In this document: piece after piece, positions 41,770 through 53,667 of the stretch
Layout: the number at the start of each line of letters is the position of its first letter
Position numbering within the stretch: position 1 is the stretch's first letter
Assembly (NCBI RefSeq): GCF_901709675.1
Contig: NC_051100.1
Location: forward strand, 12,506,286-12,570,285
Origin: Syngnathus acus
Taxonomy: Eukaryota > Chordata > Actinopteri > Syngnathiformes > Syngnathidae
Length of the DNA stretch: 64,000 bases
Direction of reading: 5' to 3'
Translations under genes and position numbers: made by a program
The notes under the pieces: model-generated
Databases searched by the model: none
Seen by the model: only the letters and a program-made list of their open reading frames with translations
Told to the model about the DNA's origin: nothing

Positions 41770-42170
41770 AACACAAAGACGCTCTTAAAGCAATGCGACA
41801 GTGAGCGCCCGGCGCGCTGCAGTTGCGCGATCGGACCAAATTAAGCTCCCTGCGCACTGAGGTCCACTTAAATTTTGGAAAGTACATCAGGACTTTAAAA
41901 ATGTCTTCTAAATTTCAGCGACAGCTCTGTCACAATAATGCGACCAGCGCGGTGCAGTTGCGCAGTCGGTCGCGCGCTACGGTTGCTTATTCGGCGGTGC
42001 GCTGCAGTTGCGCGATCGGACAAAAAAAGATTTTTGTTTAGTTTTGGAACGGATTAATTTTTTTTCCATTATTTGTATAGGGAAAAATAGATTCGGAATT
42101 CGACCGATTCTCTTCTCGAACCGCCTTCTGGAACGGATTGTGGTCGAAAACCGAGGTTTGACTGTATTAC
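41770..42170. repeat. Dispersed GC-rich repeat, copy 1
   Basis: Contains acaaagacgctcttaaagca, cagttgcgcgatcggac, gcactgaggtccactt and, at the end, accgaggtttgactgtatt. It matches 57,470-58,130. No coding content recognised. Confidence 0.75.
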
Positions 42171-42489
42171 TAAAACAAGCTACGAAATGGCCATGTTAAT
42201 ACTGTTGATGGTATGAAGTCTGGGGTATATTTGGGTAGGTTTGAGGCGTTAAAAAAAAACCCGGTTAAGACTTGCAATTTCAAGTTTGGGGTAATCTGCC
42301 AATTTAAGATTGTTCAAATGAGGTCCATCGCAATACTGCTCTGCTGGTGCGTAGCTCTGCATACAAGCCGTCGTCCACGGCAACAAAGGAAAGGTGTTTG
42401 AGACACAACCTTCAGGAACCCGGTCTTCACGCTAACAAGGAAATCAGCTAAAGCGGCTAGCTGGTCTACATTTTCAAACTTTACGCTAT

Positions 42490-43218
42490 GCCGCCCAAAA
42501 AAAAATGAGGGCTACGATGAACTCAAATCATCCATTGACTTGATACGGCAAGACCTTACCACACTCTTAGAGCAGCAACCCACCCTGCTCCAGCTAATGT
42601 CTGAACTAACGGAGCTTAAGAAATTATCCAAGGAGAAAGATGAGAAAATCCTGTCGCTGGAACGGAGAGTAGATGCACTGGAGCAGTACTCCCGACAAGA
42701 AGACCTCATAATCACTGGTCTTAAAACATCACACCGCTCCTATGCCAGGGCGGCGGGTCCTCCGGATCCCTCGACAGATGACTCTCCATCGGACGAACTG
42801 TCAACGCTTGAAAATACAGTTTTTCGAGAGTAAGCATATGGAACTCCAGAAAGGAAACATTGCCGCTTGTCACACACTCCCAAGAAACCGAAAACGACCA
42901 AAAGATGCTCCGAAAATTATCATTTGGTTCGTCAATAGGAAACATAAAGTGGATCTTTTGAAGCAAGGGAGGAAACTACAAGGAACGGGTGTTTACCTAA
43001 ATGAGCACCTCACTAAGAAGAATGCTGTGATAGCCTGGAACGCACGCAAACTGAAGAAGGAAAACAAGATTCTCGCAACGTGGGTCAGAAACTGCAAAGT
43101 ATGGATTAAAACAAACGGAGCAACACCAGAAGATGTCAAAACTCTCGTTGTGAGTGAACTGGGGGAACTGAAGAAGTATGGCCTGGTGGTGGGGGAACCT
43201 AACATCTACAATGGCTGA
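42490..43218 (+). pseudogene. LINE ORF1-like gene, frameshifted
   Basis: A coiled-coil stretch (LSKEKDEKILSLERRVDALE) is followed, in another frame from about 42,810, by a basic domain with KIIIWFVNRKHKVDLLK, GVYLNEHLTKKNAVIAWNAR and WVRNCKVWIKTNG. The second part resembles the FP-like nucleic-acid-binding domain found in ORF1 of several LINEs. One frameshift separates the parts. Confidence 0.7.
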
Positions 43219-43239
43219 ACTGATGACCATTAACTGGTA

Positions 43240-43670
43240 CCAATGGACCCTCCGGACGAGAATGGTGGATTACAGCAGAGCACAACATGGCAAACAGACT
43301 GGCGGGGAGGACATCCATCTCAGGTAGACCGTCCCCTTACACCCTTCATGCCATCCAGTGACACTCAAATGCAGGAATTTCTGTCCCACCGAATCTAGAC
43401 TCTATTATTTAATTCATTTGACCTAGAGAATGTTAATGCTGGTATCTATGAGTCCTTCTTTAACCCAGATACTAATTACACTCCCCTAAAATCTGTTGAA
43501 TTGTCATGTGAATATTTTTCTGAAGATATGTTTAACAAACTGTGCAATACTCCTCCTGGCCACTGCCAAACAAATGCATTCTCCCCTGTCCACTTCAATG
43601 TACGGAGTATCTCTAAAAATCATGATGGTCTAAAAACCTATTTTATATCTTTGAGGATCCTCAATGCAGG
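43240..43670 (+). pseudogene. LINE ORF2 5' end (endonuclease start), truncated
   Basis: Follows ORF1 directly. The frame holds AFSPVHFNVRSISKNHDGL, the first motif of an AP endonuclease domain, then ends near 43,670 where a different repeat begins. The endonuclease active-site end and reverse transcriptase are missing. Confidence 0.6.
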
Positions 43671-43799
43671 TTTAAATTGACCTTCCAACAAATTCTCTTT
43701 GCAGTCAATTTATCCTACCAGTCACACTCTCAACCACACAAACTCCAGCGCTTTTTTATTTTTAGGCCTATCCAGGATGGGTGTAAAACCCTCCCAAAC

Positions 43800-44150
43800 A
43801 GTTTGGAAAAACGGACAAAAAAAAGAATCTACGCCCTTCTTCAATTAGGAAAAAGAAACTGTTTTTTCTTAGCCCGTTTCTTCCACTGGGACTTGAACCC
43901 AAACTGTTCTTTGGCCGGAAAAACGTACAAAGAAAAATCTACACCCTTCTTTGATTAACAAAAAAGAAGCTCCCTGTTTCTTAGCACGTTCCTTCCACTG
44001 GGACACTAACCCAAGCCAGATCCCTCAGCTTGGAAAAACAGACAAAGAAGAATCTAAGCACTTCTTCGATGAACGAAAAAGAAGCTCTGCTTTTCTTAGC
44101 CTGTTTCTTCCCCTGGGACTTAAACCCAAGCTATATCCCGTGCACCTCTA
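43800..44150. repeat. Tandem repeat of about 125 bp, three copies
   Basis: Three diverged units share ttggaaaaacggacaaa, agaatctacgcccttcttc and tttcttccactgggact. Confidence 0.8.
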
Positions 44151-44415
44151 CCTTTTACGCGTTTCACACAGCACAATCACACAACTTTAGGGCTTTAACT
44201 TACTTGTCCCCTGGTTCGTTGCACTGCCGGATCCCGTCAATCCACCTCTGTCAGACGAAGGCAGACCTAAGATGCTGGCCCAGCGAAGAATTTCCTTCCC
44301 AGGTCTTTCTTAACCAGGTCCTCCTAATGGACGCTGGCCCGTCGACGGTGTACAGCGTGTCGTCCTCCGTCGGCCAGATGGCGGGTATGAGAGGTCCCGG
44401 GTTTCGGCACCAAAA

Positions 44416-44830
44416 TGTTAGGGTGGTGCTCACTAACTTATTTTGCAAGAACCACACGGGAGACAAGCAAGTCCTTTTAAACACCTGCAGGTGGAGAGTC
44501 CATTCGTCGCTGTGCGTACAGCGATGATCGAATGAGGTCTGACTCAGGCCTCTTGCAGGAGCATTTTTATTGAGAGAAACAGAGTGGGGGTGAGAGTGGA
44601 CAGGATGGGGTTGAAGCCCCTGGCCTACTGACCAAAGCATAGCAGGGGGTCTTTTACGACGTTGTGTAAACAAAGCGACTTTGATTGCTTCCTCTGCAGC
44701 TAGTCAATCAGTTCAAAAGATCTTAGCACTTTGTTCTACTACTTTTGTTAAGACAGGACAAGCTAGGTTAATTATTACAGGTTACATTCCAACATAATCA
44801 TATGATCAAGATAATCTGTAAACCCTAACA
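44416..44830 (-). mobile_element. LTR with primer-binding site (endogenous retroelement 5' end)
   Basis: 415 bp. Read on the minus strand it begins TGTTAGGGTTTACAG, carries aataaa in ctctcaataaaaatgctc, and ends CACCCTAACA. Two bases further the minus strand reads TGGTGCCGAAACCCGGG, a tRNA primer-binding site. So this is a 5' LTR followed by leader sequence down to about 44,220. No gag or pol of the same element is seen, and it is an old remnant. Confidence 0.8.
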
Positions 44831-45370
44831 GTGCCACAACGACTCATCTGCAAACTCGACAAGCTGGGCCTCAGTACCTACCTCTGCAACTGGCTACTGG
44901 ACTTCCTCTGTCAGAGGCCTCAGTTGGTACGTGTTGGCGACAAAATCTCCGCCAGCATCACGCTGAGCACGGGGCCCCCCAAGGCTGCGTGCTCAGTCCG
45001 CTGCTCTTCACCCTGCTGACGCATGACTGCACTGCAACCTACAGCAACAACCGCATAGTGAAGTTTGCTGACGACACGACTCTGGTGGGTCGAGACTCAG
45101 TACAGGTTGGAGGTTGACCTTCTGACCGCGTGGTGCAGGGACAACAACCTCCTGCTGAACGTCAACAAGACCAAGGAAATTGTTGTTGACTTCCGGAAGG
45201 GTCACACCCAACACCTGCCGCTGACCATCGACGGTGCTGTGGTGGAGAGAGTGAGCAGCACCAGATTCCTGGGGGTGCACTTCAGTGAGGACCTCTCCTG
45301 GTCCGCCAACACCGCATCACTGGCAAAGAAAGCTCAGCGCCGCCTGTACTTCCTGCGGAAACTCAGACGA
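44831..45370 (+). pseudogene. LINE reverse transcriptase fragment
   Basis: The text runs from LICKLDKLGLSTYLCNWLLD through STGPPKAACSV (degraded TGAPQGCVLSP box) to FADDTTLVG (catalytic Asp pair) and VSSTRFLGVHFSEDLSWSAN. Frameshifts occur near 45,000 and 45,100. Fits the L2/CR1/Rex1 group; exact clade not determined. Confidence 0.8.
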
Positions 45371-45378
45371 GCAAGTGT

Positions 45379-45605
45379 ACATTTGCATAACAATAGACAT
45401 CAAAGGTTTATATTATGTGTACATGCTGTCTGCTGGTTGTTACGCTCAGCGCATGTATGGCACAGTGTGAAGACGAGTTTACCTTAAGCTGTTTTGAGCG
45501 GTAAAACAGGAAAATACAAGATGACGCCATCTTGGCGCCGGCTAGACTGGCACCAAACTCATTAGCATATACATTTGCATAACAATAGACATCAAATGTT
45601 TATAC
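45379..45605. repeat. Dispersed repeat also present at 53,460-53,581
   Basis: Includes tatgtgtacatgctgtctgc, ttacgctcagcgcatgta, gtgtgaagacgagtttacc, and two copies of tttgcataacaatagacatc. The copy at 53,460 lacks an internal segment of about 70 bp. Confidence 0.75.
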
Positions 45606-45661
45606 TGCATTTCAATAATGTCGAGGTAAGGCGCCAGTTAAATATACCATCGCAAGCGAAC

Positions 45662-47204
45662 TGTCACGGATGGGAGTGGAAATGGAGCAGGGCGACCAAG
45701 TGCAGCTTGGACCAGGGTTTATTGACAAAAACAGACTCGGCAGACTAACGTAACTGACTAACAAAACCAACAACAGAAACTGAAAAGAGACGTGAAACCA
45801 AAGACAGAGTGACATTGACAATGACAGCAACACGACAACAATGATCCGACAGGGGAGTGACACGCAGACAGGACTTAAATACGAGACAGGTAATGAGAGG
45901 CAGATGAGAATGATCACACTGATCATGGGCACACAGGAGGGGAGGGGCGAGCACACAGACACACGGACAAAACTATGACAATATGGACATAATCGGGGAC
46001 GAGTCGTGACAGAACCCCCCCCCCACAAGGGACGGCTCCCGACGTCCCAAAAAACCAACCCCCCACGGGGCACGCGGGGGGGCGAGGGGGAAACGCACCA
46101 GTCCAGACGACCCCACTGGTCTGTGATAAAGCCTGAATTGCCCTCGGCGGCAACTCGGGGAAACAGAACCGCAATCGGCGGCAACTCGGGGAAACAGAAC
46201 CGCAATCGGCGGCTATTCGGGGACAGAACCGCAATCGGCGGCAACCCGGGGAAACAGAACCGCAATCGGCAGAAACTCGGTGAAACAGAACCGCATTCTG
46301 CGGCAAACGGAGAGTCAGAACCACGTGCAGCGGCAAGAGTCACAGCCGCACACGGCGGCATACAAAAGTCAGCGCCGCAATCGGCGGCATGTGACAGTCC
46401 AGACCGCGATCAGCGGCATTCCGAAGGCGGAGCTGTGGCAGCAGCAAGAGCCACCGCGCGCCGCAGCAGTGGGAGTGGGGCCAGGGACGATCACGGGTCC
46501 GGCGCAGCTGGCTTGGAATCTGGCGACGCCCGCGGGTCCTGCAAGGCTGGGGTGGAGCTCGGTGGCGGCCGCGAGTCTGATGACGCAGGGAGGCACTCCG
46601 ATGGCGGCCGCGGGTCCGGCGTCGCGGCAGCGAAGTCCGAAGACGGTCGCGGAGCCGATGGCGCCGGGAGGAACTCCGATGGAGGCCGTGAGTCCGGCGT
46701 CGCTGGAGCAAGATCCGATGGCGGCCCTGGAGCCGATCGCGCTGGAACAAGCTCGGACGACGGACGTGGATCGGGCGTCGCTGACGGGAGTTGGTGGTGG
46801 AGGGAGGTCCAGGCGCTGGTCGCTGTAGTGGTCGGATCATTCTGTCATGGAACGGACTGTAAATGGAGCAGGGCGACCAAGTGCAGCTTGGACCAGGGTT
46901 TATTGACAAAAACAAACAGACTCGACAAACTAACGTAACTGACTAACAAAACCAACAACAGAAACTGAACAGAAACGTGAAACCAAAGACAGAGTGACAT
47001 TTACAATGACAGCAACACGACAACAAGACAACAATGATCTGACAGGGGAGTGACATGCAGACAGGACTTAAATACAAGACAGGTAATGAGAGGCAGGTGA
47101 GAATGATCACACTGATCATGGGCACACAGGAGGGGAGGGGCGAGCACACAGACACACGGACAAAACTATGACAATATGGACAGGATCGGGGACGAGTCGT
47201 GACA
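45662..47204 (-). mobile_element. Miniature LTR retroelement with both LTRs
   Basis: Two LTRs (45,662-46,012 and 46,841-47,204) begin and end TGTCA ... TGACA and flank an 828-bp interior. The target duplication cgaac is perfect (45,657-45,661, 47,205-47,209). Orientation is minus: the LTR there has aataaaccctggtcc, and a G-rich tract (gtgggggggggggttc) adjoins the 3' LTR at 46,013-46,030. The interior has a repeat of about 30 bp (cggcggcaactcggggaaac) and no pol domains, so it is non-autonomous. Confidence 0.88.
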
Positions 47205-48732
47205 CGAACATCAATGATTTTGCAACCTTTTACCTCCAGATTGAAGATAAAATAGATGATGTTATGCAAGAGGTGGATAGGCGAGCACAACCAGGTGATG
47301 TGATTCAGGCTGAGTTAGTGAGTGGTCACATCTACCAGCAAACGAGTGACATAAACTCTATCAGAGATAGTGTAACAGACATGCTAGAGCGTTTAGGCCA
47401 ATCAAATGCAGAGCTTTTGGCCGATGAGAGCTTAGAGCTTATTGTACAAATGGTCACTCCATTGCGTGGTGGAATGCGTCGCAGGCTGGTGAACAGTACC
47501 AACAAAGAAATTTTGAGGTTGAAAGAACGACACTTACACATAACTCGCAATAAAGACAACAATGTATGCTTTGCTCTCTCACTAACTTATCTGCTAAATG
47601 ACACACTAACAACAAAACAGGCCACACGACAGGCACGGCTTTTACATGAGAGTGTGGGGTTGAATTGTCAAACACCTGTGAGTCTGGGGGATGTCCATAA
47701 ATTTGAAAAAGTCCTCAAACGGAAAATAACTATAATGTACCGAAAAGAGGACTGTCGCCCCTTGACTTTTTTCGACACACATTACCCCAAAACAGACGAA
47801 GACACTTTATTTGTCTTACACCTAGAGGGTCATTACTACGGCGTGAAAGCTATAGAGGCATTCGTTGGTCACGCGTTCTTTTGCAGACATTGCTACAAGG
47901 GGCACGAGAACTGGCAACAACACCAATTGTAACAGTAACATTTGTCTCGATCCGCGTTGTAAACAACGGCGGTTTAGACATGTTATCTGCCCCGATTGTA
48001 ACAAAACTTGCCGTAATGAGGAAGGCTTTGCCAAACAGAGTTTCGAGCGACGAATCGCGTGAGCAACATCACCTCATTCAAAAAATGCTTGCAATGTGGT
48101 CTGCAGTATTATGTGAAAGCTGATGGTACCGGTGCTAAGCATCGTTGCCCTGTTAAAAAATGCGCAGTGTGTGATGAGATCTTAAATCAAGATGATGCCT
48201 TGCTGAACCCCCACATGTGCTACATTCAGCCCATCAAGCCTCAACCACCTTGCAAAAATGTAGTCTACTACGATTTTGAAACCTATGTAGATACAGATGG
48301 TTTACACAAACCTTTTCTTATCTGCTGTAAATCAAATAGACTGGAGAAACAATGGTTTGGCACAGATTGTGTTGACGAATTTCTCAGATTTTTTCGAAAC
48401 CCACGGTTTAAACAAACGACATTTGTTGCACATAATGCGAGAGGTTTTGATTCATACATCTTGATAAGGAGAATGCTTGAACTAAGTATCAAACTTGACA
48501 TTCTGATGCAGGGGAGTAAAGTTCTGTCATTTGTCGATTTAGACACAAAATCTCGATTCATAGACTCGCTCTCATTCCTGACGATGCCTCTAAGTGCGAT
48601 GCCTAAGGCCCTGGGGTTTGAAGATAAATCAAAGGGTTATTTTCCACACAAATTCAGCTCTTTAGAACATCTAAACTACATGGGGTGTCACCCTGACCCT
48701 ACGTACTACGATATCGAGCGAATGTCACCCTC
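47205..48732 (+). pseudogene. Polinton/Maverick-like (adintovirus-like) DNA polymerase B, N-terminal part
   Basis: Protein-primed family B polymerase remnant. Visible are two Cys-rich clusters (about 47,870-48,180), the first exonuclease motif YYDFETY (about 48,266), and the second as HNARGFDSYILI (about 48,430), followed by FIDSLSFLTMPLSAMPK. Frame changes near 47,900 and 48,060 break it. The palm and fingers are missing because a BEL/Pao LTR starts at 48,733. On the left the miniature LTR element interrupts it. Old endogenous copy, not functional. Confidence 0.8.
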
Positions 48733-48990
48733 TGTTACGTAGTGACGGCTTCTATAATGATGACGAAGGCTCTGAAATCTTTTGGGTCCGTTTTACTGTT
48801 CTTTTTATTGTATGGAAACGAAAAGGAAACACTATGTTGTCAGATAACTTTAGATCACATTTGTTGCTGCAAACATTTCCGCGAAGACACCTTCAAAATA
48901 AAACACTTCCGGTGTGTCAAAATAAGATTACATAAATTCCAATCATGCAAATCAATAAATGTATGATGAGCAACTTAACAAGTTACAACA
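48733..48990 (-). repeat. 3' LTR of the BEL/Pao element
   Basis: 258 bp with TGTT/AACA ends and an aataaa-containing middle (atacaataaaaagaac on the minus strand). It supplies the stop codon at which the polymerase frame ends. Confidence 0.8.
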
Positions 48991-49034
48991 TCCTCCCGCC
49001 CGATGAACAAATGTTCATAAATTTGGGCTACTCT

Positions 49035-49620
49035 TTAACACACTTCTAAGGGATACAATAACTGCACAGGTCTTCTTAATAAACTGCCTGTTGAAGTGCG
49101 AACATTGCATGAACGTACCAGACCATCCCTGCCGGGAAAAACATCAACAATTCTACCCATTTTCCAAATCTGTCTGGGTATTTTATCCTCTCCGATCAAA
49201 ACCACATCTCCTACTTTAAGGGCTGTTGGGGTAGGAGTGTCCACCTTGTGAGCTGATCTTAAGTTCATCAAATAGTCTCTGCGCCAGCTGTTCCAAAAGC
49301 TGGTCAAAAGTCTCTGCCGATATTTCCACCTTTTATCGAGCTCCTCTCGATTGGCAGTGCTTACATGGGCTGGTACAGAAACAGTCTTTGGTGGCAAGGA
49401 AGTCAGGCGTTTACCAACCAGGAAGTGTGAAGGAGTAAGTGGCTGGGGTTCTAGAGCATCACTATGTACATAGGACAGAGGCCTAGAATTCAACACTGCT
49501 TCAACCTCAGAAAGTACAGTTGTGAGCTCTTCAAAGTTCAGGGATGCTTTCCCTAGTACCTTCTTTAAGCAAGTTTTGTAGATCTCACTAGCCTTTCCCA
49601 AAAGCCCCCCCACCAAGCAG
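49035..49620 (-). pseudogene. BEL/Pao integrase C-terminal part
   Basis: In another frame from the rest of pol. Reads VLSEVEAVLNSRPLSYV, LTPSHFLVGKRL and IPRQIWKMGRIVDVFPGRDG, the DUF5641-type end of BEL/Pao integrases, closing just before the purine tract and 3' LTR. Confidence 0.88.
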
Positions 49621-52297
49621 CTCGCTCGGCTATGAACTTCCAAGTGATCCCTTTGTTTGCAAAGAAATCTCTGAGCTCTGACTCCTTCATTGTGTTCCAT
49701 AACTCTTTCAAATCCTTGTCGGCTCTTTTGAATGTTTTAGCATTATCGGAATAAATGATCCTACATAGCCCTCGTCTTGCTATGAACCGTTTTAAAGCCA
49801 ATAGGAAATTTTCTGTGGTCTGATCTAAAACTAACTCTAAATGTACTGCTCTTGTTACTGCACATGTAAATAGTGCAGTGTATGCCTTCACAGCCTGATG
49901 CCCTTTAAATTTTACATACAAAGGTCCTGCAAAATCTACACCAGTGACTTCAAAAGGAGGTGACTCAGTAACTCTGTCTCGCGGCAAAGGAGCAGTGATC
50001 TGTTGTGCTGCTGTAACCCTTAGTTTTCGGCAAATGCAACAGCCTGAAATGAGCCGTTTAACCAGCTGCCTTCCTCTCAAAATCCAGTAATGTTCTCTTA
50101 GTTGAATCAATGTGTCTCTGACACCAGAATGCATCACCCTTTCATGGCATGATAGAACCAACAACTCTGAAAACTTGTGATTTGTTGGTAGTATCCAGGG
50201 ATGCTGCTCTCTGAAACTAATATCAGAGTTCTGTAGTCTACCTCCAACACTAAGTAGACCGTTTTCATCTAAGAATGGTCTCAAGTCTCGGAGTTTAGAT
50301 TCTCCCTTCACATTCTGTTTTAACCTTAGCTGGGATATTTCAGAGCTAAAACATCTCTCTTGTGTAATCTTTACCCAGTAGTTTTCAGCTGCAATTAGCT
50401 CTTCTGCAGTTAATGCTCCCTGAACCTTCTGACTGGACCTGATGTTAGTAACAAATCGTTTTACCCATGCAGTGATTCTTAACACAGTGTTGAGCCTGCT
50501 GTACTTCTCTAAGTCTAACAAAGTTTCAGTCTGTTCAGCGCTGGTGAGTTGGACAACAGCTTGATACTTAGATTTCAGTTCAGTGTTTACCGCATTTACC
50601 ACGTGGTCATTGTCAATGTCCTGGGCTGTGTCAGCTGCTGGCAGTGAAGTGGGTCCACTCCACCACAGCTGGCTCTCAATGAGGCTCTTTGCATGCTGAC
50701 CTCGTGTAGGCAAGTCAGCTGGATTCATTTTGCCAGCACAGTGGGACCACGACTCCGGGTTAGTAAGCTCTTGTATTTCAGTCACTCTGTTGGCGACAAA
50801 CGGCTTCCATCGCTGAGCTGGGCTGCGGATCCAGTGAAGAGCGATCATTGAGTCAGTCCTCATGTTGAGCTGGTTCTTCTCCATGTTCAGCGGATTGAGA
50901 AGATTGTGTCCCAGTCTTGCTCCAATAAGTGCACCCATAAGCTCCAAACGAGGCAGTGTCATTTTCTTCAGTGGTGCAACTCGTGACTTAGAAGCCACAA
51001 AACTGGTAACAGTCTCTCCTTGTTTGTTTCGTCCATGTAGATATGCCACGGCACCGTAAGCCTTCTCACTTGCATCACAATAAACGTACAGCCTTACAGT
51101 GTGTGACTCTTGGTGTTTCTCAATATGGTACCACCTGGGAACAGCCACCAGATGGAGAAGTGGTAGCTCTGAACACCACTGTTCCCATTTCTCAGTAAGA
51201 TCATTAGGTAATGGTTCATCCCAACTGAGCCCTCTCTCCCACATTTCTTGGAAAAGGCACTTAACTCTGATGGTAAATGGAGTGAGAAACCCGATGAGGT
51301 CAAATATACGGGCTGATGTCTGTAGGACGCTTCTCTTTGTGTCTTGCTTGTTTTTCAAAATGTCCATTAGTCCTCTTTGATCAAAAACGAAATCATCATT
51401 CTCAGGTCTCCAAACAAGACCTAGCACTTTGAGCACGTTTCCACAGGACTCTGCATCTCCAGTGAACTCTGCTCCAGTCTCCTTCCACATAGCACTCAAA
51501 TCAGGTGAGTTGGTGACCCATTTGCAAAGATTCATGCCTGCCTGAGAAAGAATGTCCTTTGCTGCAGTTGTCACATATAGAGCTTCCTGTACAGTGGGTG
51601 CGCTTGAAATAAAATCATCCACATACAGACAGTCACTGATTGTCTGTACTGCCTTTGGTTGCTCTGCTTCAAACCCTTGGAGATGTTTTCTAATGGTGGC
51701 AGCAAGCAGGAATGGGCTGGGAGACACGCCAAAAACAACTCTGTTCATTCTCAGGATGCGAACTTCGTCTTTGCAGTCCTTGGTTGGAGGTCCGTGCATC
51801 CACAGGAACCTAACAGCATCCTTATCCTTTTCTGCAAGAGAAATCTGAAGAAATGCCTTGGTTATGTCTGCAGTGAAGGCTATCTCATGTAGTCTGAACT
51901 TAATGAGCACATCCAGCAGGTTTGGGTTTAGGTTGGGCCCAGTGTGCAGACAGTCATTAAGAGAAGGGCTGTCTTCGTCATGTGAGGAGGCATCAAATAC
52001 CACTCTTAGTTTTGTCGTGGACTTGTCCTCTCGCAAAACAGCGTGATGTGGCATGTAATATTTTACAGTCTCTTTGTTATCTACCTTCTCCTTGTCAACC
52101 TCTTCACAGATCCCTTGCTCGAGATAGTCTTGTATTACATTGTTGTACCTAGAATACAAGGTTGCATCCATTTTCAGTTTTCTCTTAAGACTCTCAAAGC
52201 GTCTCGTAGCTACCCTGAAGTTATCTGGAAGTCGGTAACTCCACTTGGTAGCGTCCATTTTCAAATGCTGTTGTCTGTTCAAAGTTTTGTAGGACAT
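49565..52297 (-). pseudogene. BEL/Pao polymerase: reverse transcriptase, RNase H, integrase
   Basis: 910 open codons. RT motifs: HHAVLREDKSTTKLRVVFDA, FTADITKAFLQI, and DCLYVDDFISSA with the catalytic YVDD. RNase H begins at YCDASEKAYGAVAYLHG. The integrase finger includes HERVMHSGVRDTL and CCICRKLR; the core has VTGVDFAGPLY and YSDNAKTF. The frame shifts at about 49,600, within the sequence around the third catalytic residue. Confidence 0.92.
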
Positions 52298-53444
52298 CTG
52301 TGTCCTCTGGGCTTTCTGCAGGTTTGTTTATAATGCCCAAGGACTCCACTTCCCAGAATGCATGCAACTGCGTTGAGAGCTGGGTGTCTTCAGACAAACT
52401 AATGTGCATGCAAGTGGTGTCTGTAACACTGGAGATAGTCACTGGTCCCTGTAAAGCCCATCCAAAAATGCTTTCAACCGCCACCAGTGTATTTGTGACT
52501 CTTTGGACTTTACCAGTAACTGCTTGCCAGTAGTAGTCTGCTCCTATTAACACTTGCAACTCTTGGTCTTTTGCGCCCTCTAGAAGGAAGTCTGCAAGTT
52601 GCAATCCTCTCTTCTTTATTTCTTCTTGAATGGGCTCACTCGGAACCTTGATCACAGCAGTACACACCTGAGAAGTCTCTACAGCTTCAATCTCAAGTCT
52701 CCGTTCAGTGTTCCACATATTCTCTAGCTCAACCTTTACAACATTACGTTTCTCTGTTACTGGAGTAGTGGAACCGAAGACATGGAGGGTTAGTGTCTCT
52801 TGTCTTATAACTGGCAGTCCCAGAGCTCTGACGACACTTCTGTGAATGAAACTACGCTGACTGCCTCCATCTAACAGACAACGAGTTATCTTTCTCTCTT
52901 TGGGCCCTACAGTCCATGTTTTAACAGTCTGAAGCAGTACAGTGTTTTGAGTGTTTGTCTTGACCTTTACAGGACTTGCCACTGAAGACAACACAGCTTC
53001 TGTATTTTCATTACCTTGGGTAGTGTCAATCTCGGTCTTGGATTCAGTCTGCTCACACACTGACAAGTGGTGTTTACGGTTGCATAGGCTACACAAAACT
53101 TTCACTCTGCAGTATTTTGCGATGTGTTTTGGGCCTAAACAAACATAACACCGTCCAAGTTTTTTCAGCTTATCCTTACGTGCACTTACAGTATATGCAG
53201 GACAGTTCTCTGGCTTGTGTTGGCTACTGTCACAATACATGCAGGTCCGGGGCACGGTGTTGGCTGTATGCAAAGCAGTTGCTGACGGAATGCTCCACTT
53301 TCCATGTTTGTCGGCGTAGGATGACTTACCCACGTTTGTGTTGTGGGCTAGAGTCTTTGGAGGTTTGGCCAGGTCTTGTAAGCTGAAGCGCCCGTTCTCT
53401 GCTTTGCACTTCATTTTAACAAATTCAGGGGGTTGTCCAAACAC
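52221..53444 (-). pseudogene. BEL/Pao gag C-terminus and protease
   Basis: Cys/His knuckles are visible (CMYCDSSQHKPENCP, CYVCLGPKHIAKYC, CSLCNRKHHLSVC). An aspartic protease follows (CLLDGGSQRSFIHRSVV), then LIGADYYWQAVTG. The frame ends in NGRYQVELP and overlaps the next frame, so a frameshift separates it from the polymerase. The N-terminal gag is missing. Confidence 0.88.
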
Positions 53445-53459
53445 CTGTTAACGATCTTT

Positions 53460-53581
53460 GATCATCATTATGTGTACACGCTGTCTGCTGGTGTTACGCT
53501 CAGCGCATGTACGGCACAGTGTGAAGACGAGTTTACCTTTAGCATACATTTGCATAACAATAGACATCAAAGGTTTATACA
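53460..53581. repeat. Second copy of the dispersed repeat at 45,379
   Basis: Starts catcattatgtgtacacgct and ends atagacatcaaaggtttata, with about 70 bp deleted after gagtttacc relative to the first copy. Directly adjoins the truncated 5' end of the BEL/Pao element. Confidence 0.75.
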
Positions 53582-53667
53582 TTGTTAGTCCACCCCCCTT
53601 CCCCAGAGACTCAGGCCCAACAGAAAGGCGTCCGTCCTTCCTTGCTAACTCCAACAGATACATATTT

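Larger units (their letters stand above)
48733..53446 (-). mobile_element. BEL/Pao LTR retrotransposon, 5'-truncated
   Basis: The 3' LTR is 48,733-48,990 (minus strand TGTTGTAAC ... TACGTAACA). A purine tract cgggcgggagga lies just before it. Coding parts run leftward: gag zinc knuckles and protease (53,444-52,221), reverse transcriptase, RNase H and integrase (52,297-49,565), integrase end (49,700-49,035). The 5' LTR and gag start are missing; the body ends at about 53,446 against another repeat. Confidence 0.92.

Noticed and set aside
46006-46938. Long open frames in both strands at the miniature LTR element
   Set aside because: They arise from a G/C-rich tandem repeat inside a non-autonomous element. 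No pol or gag domain is seen.
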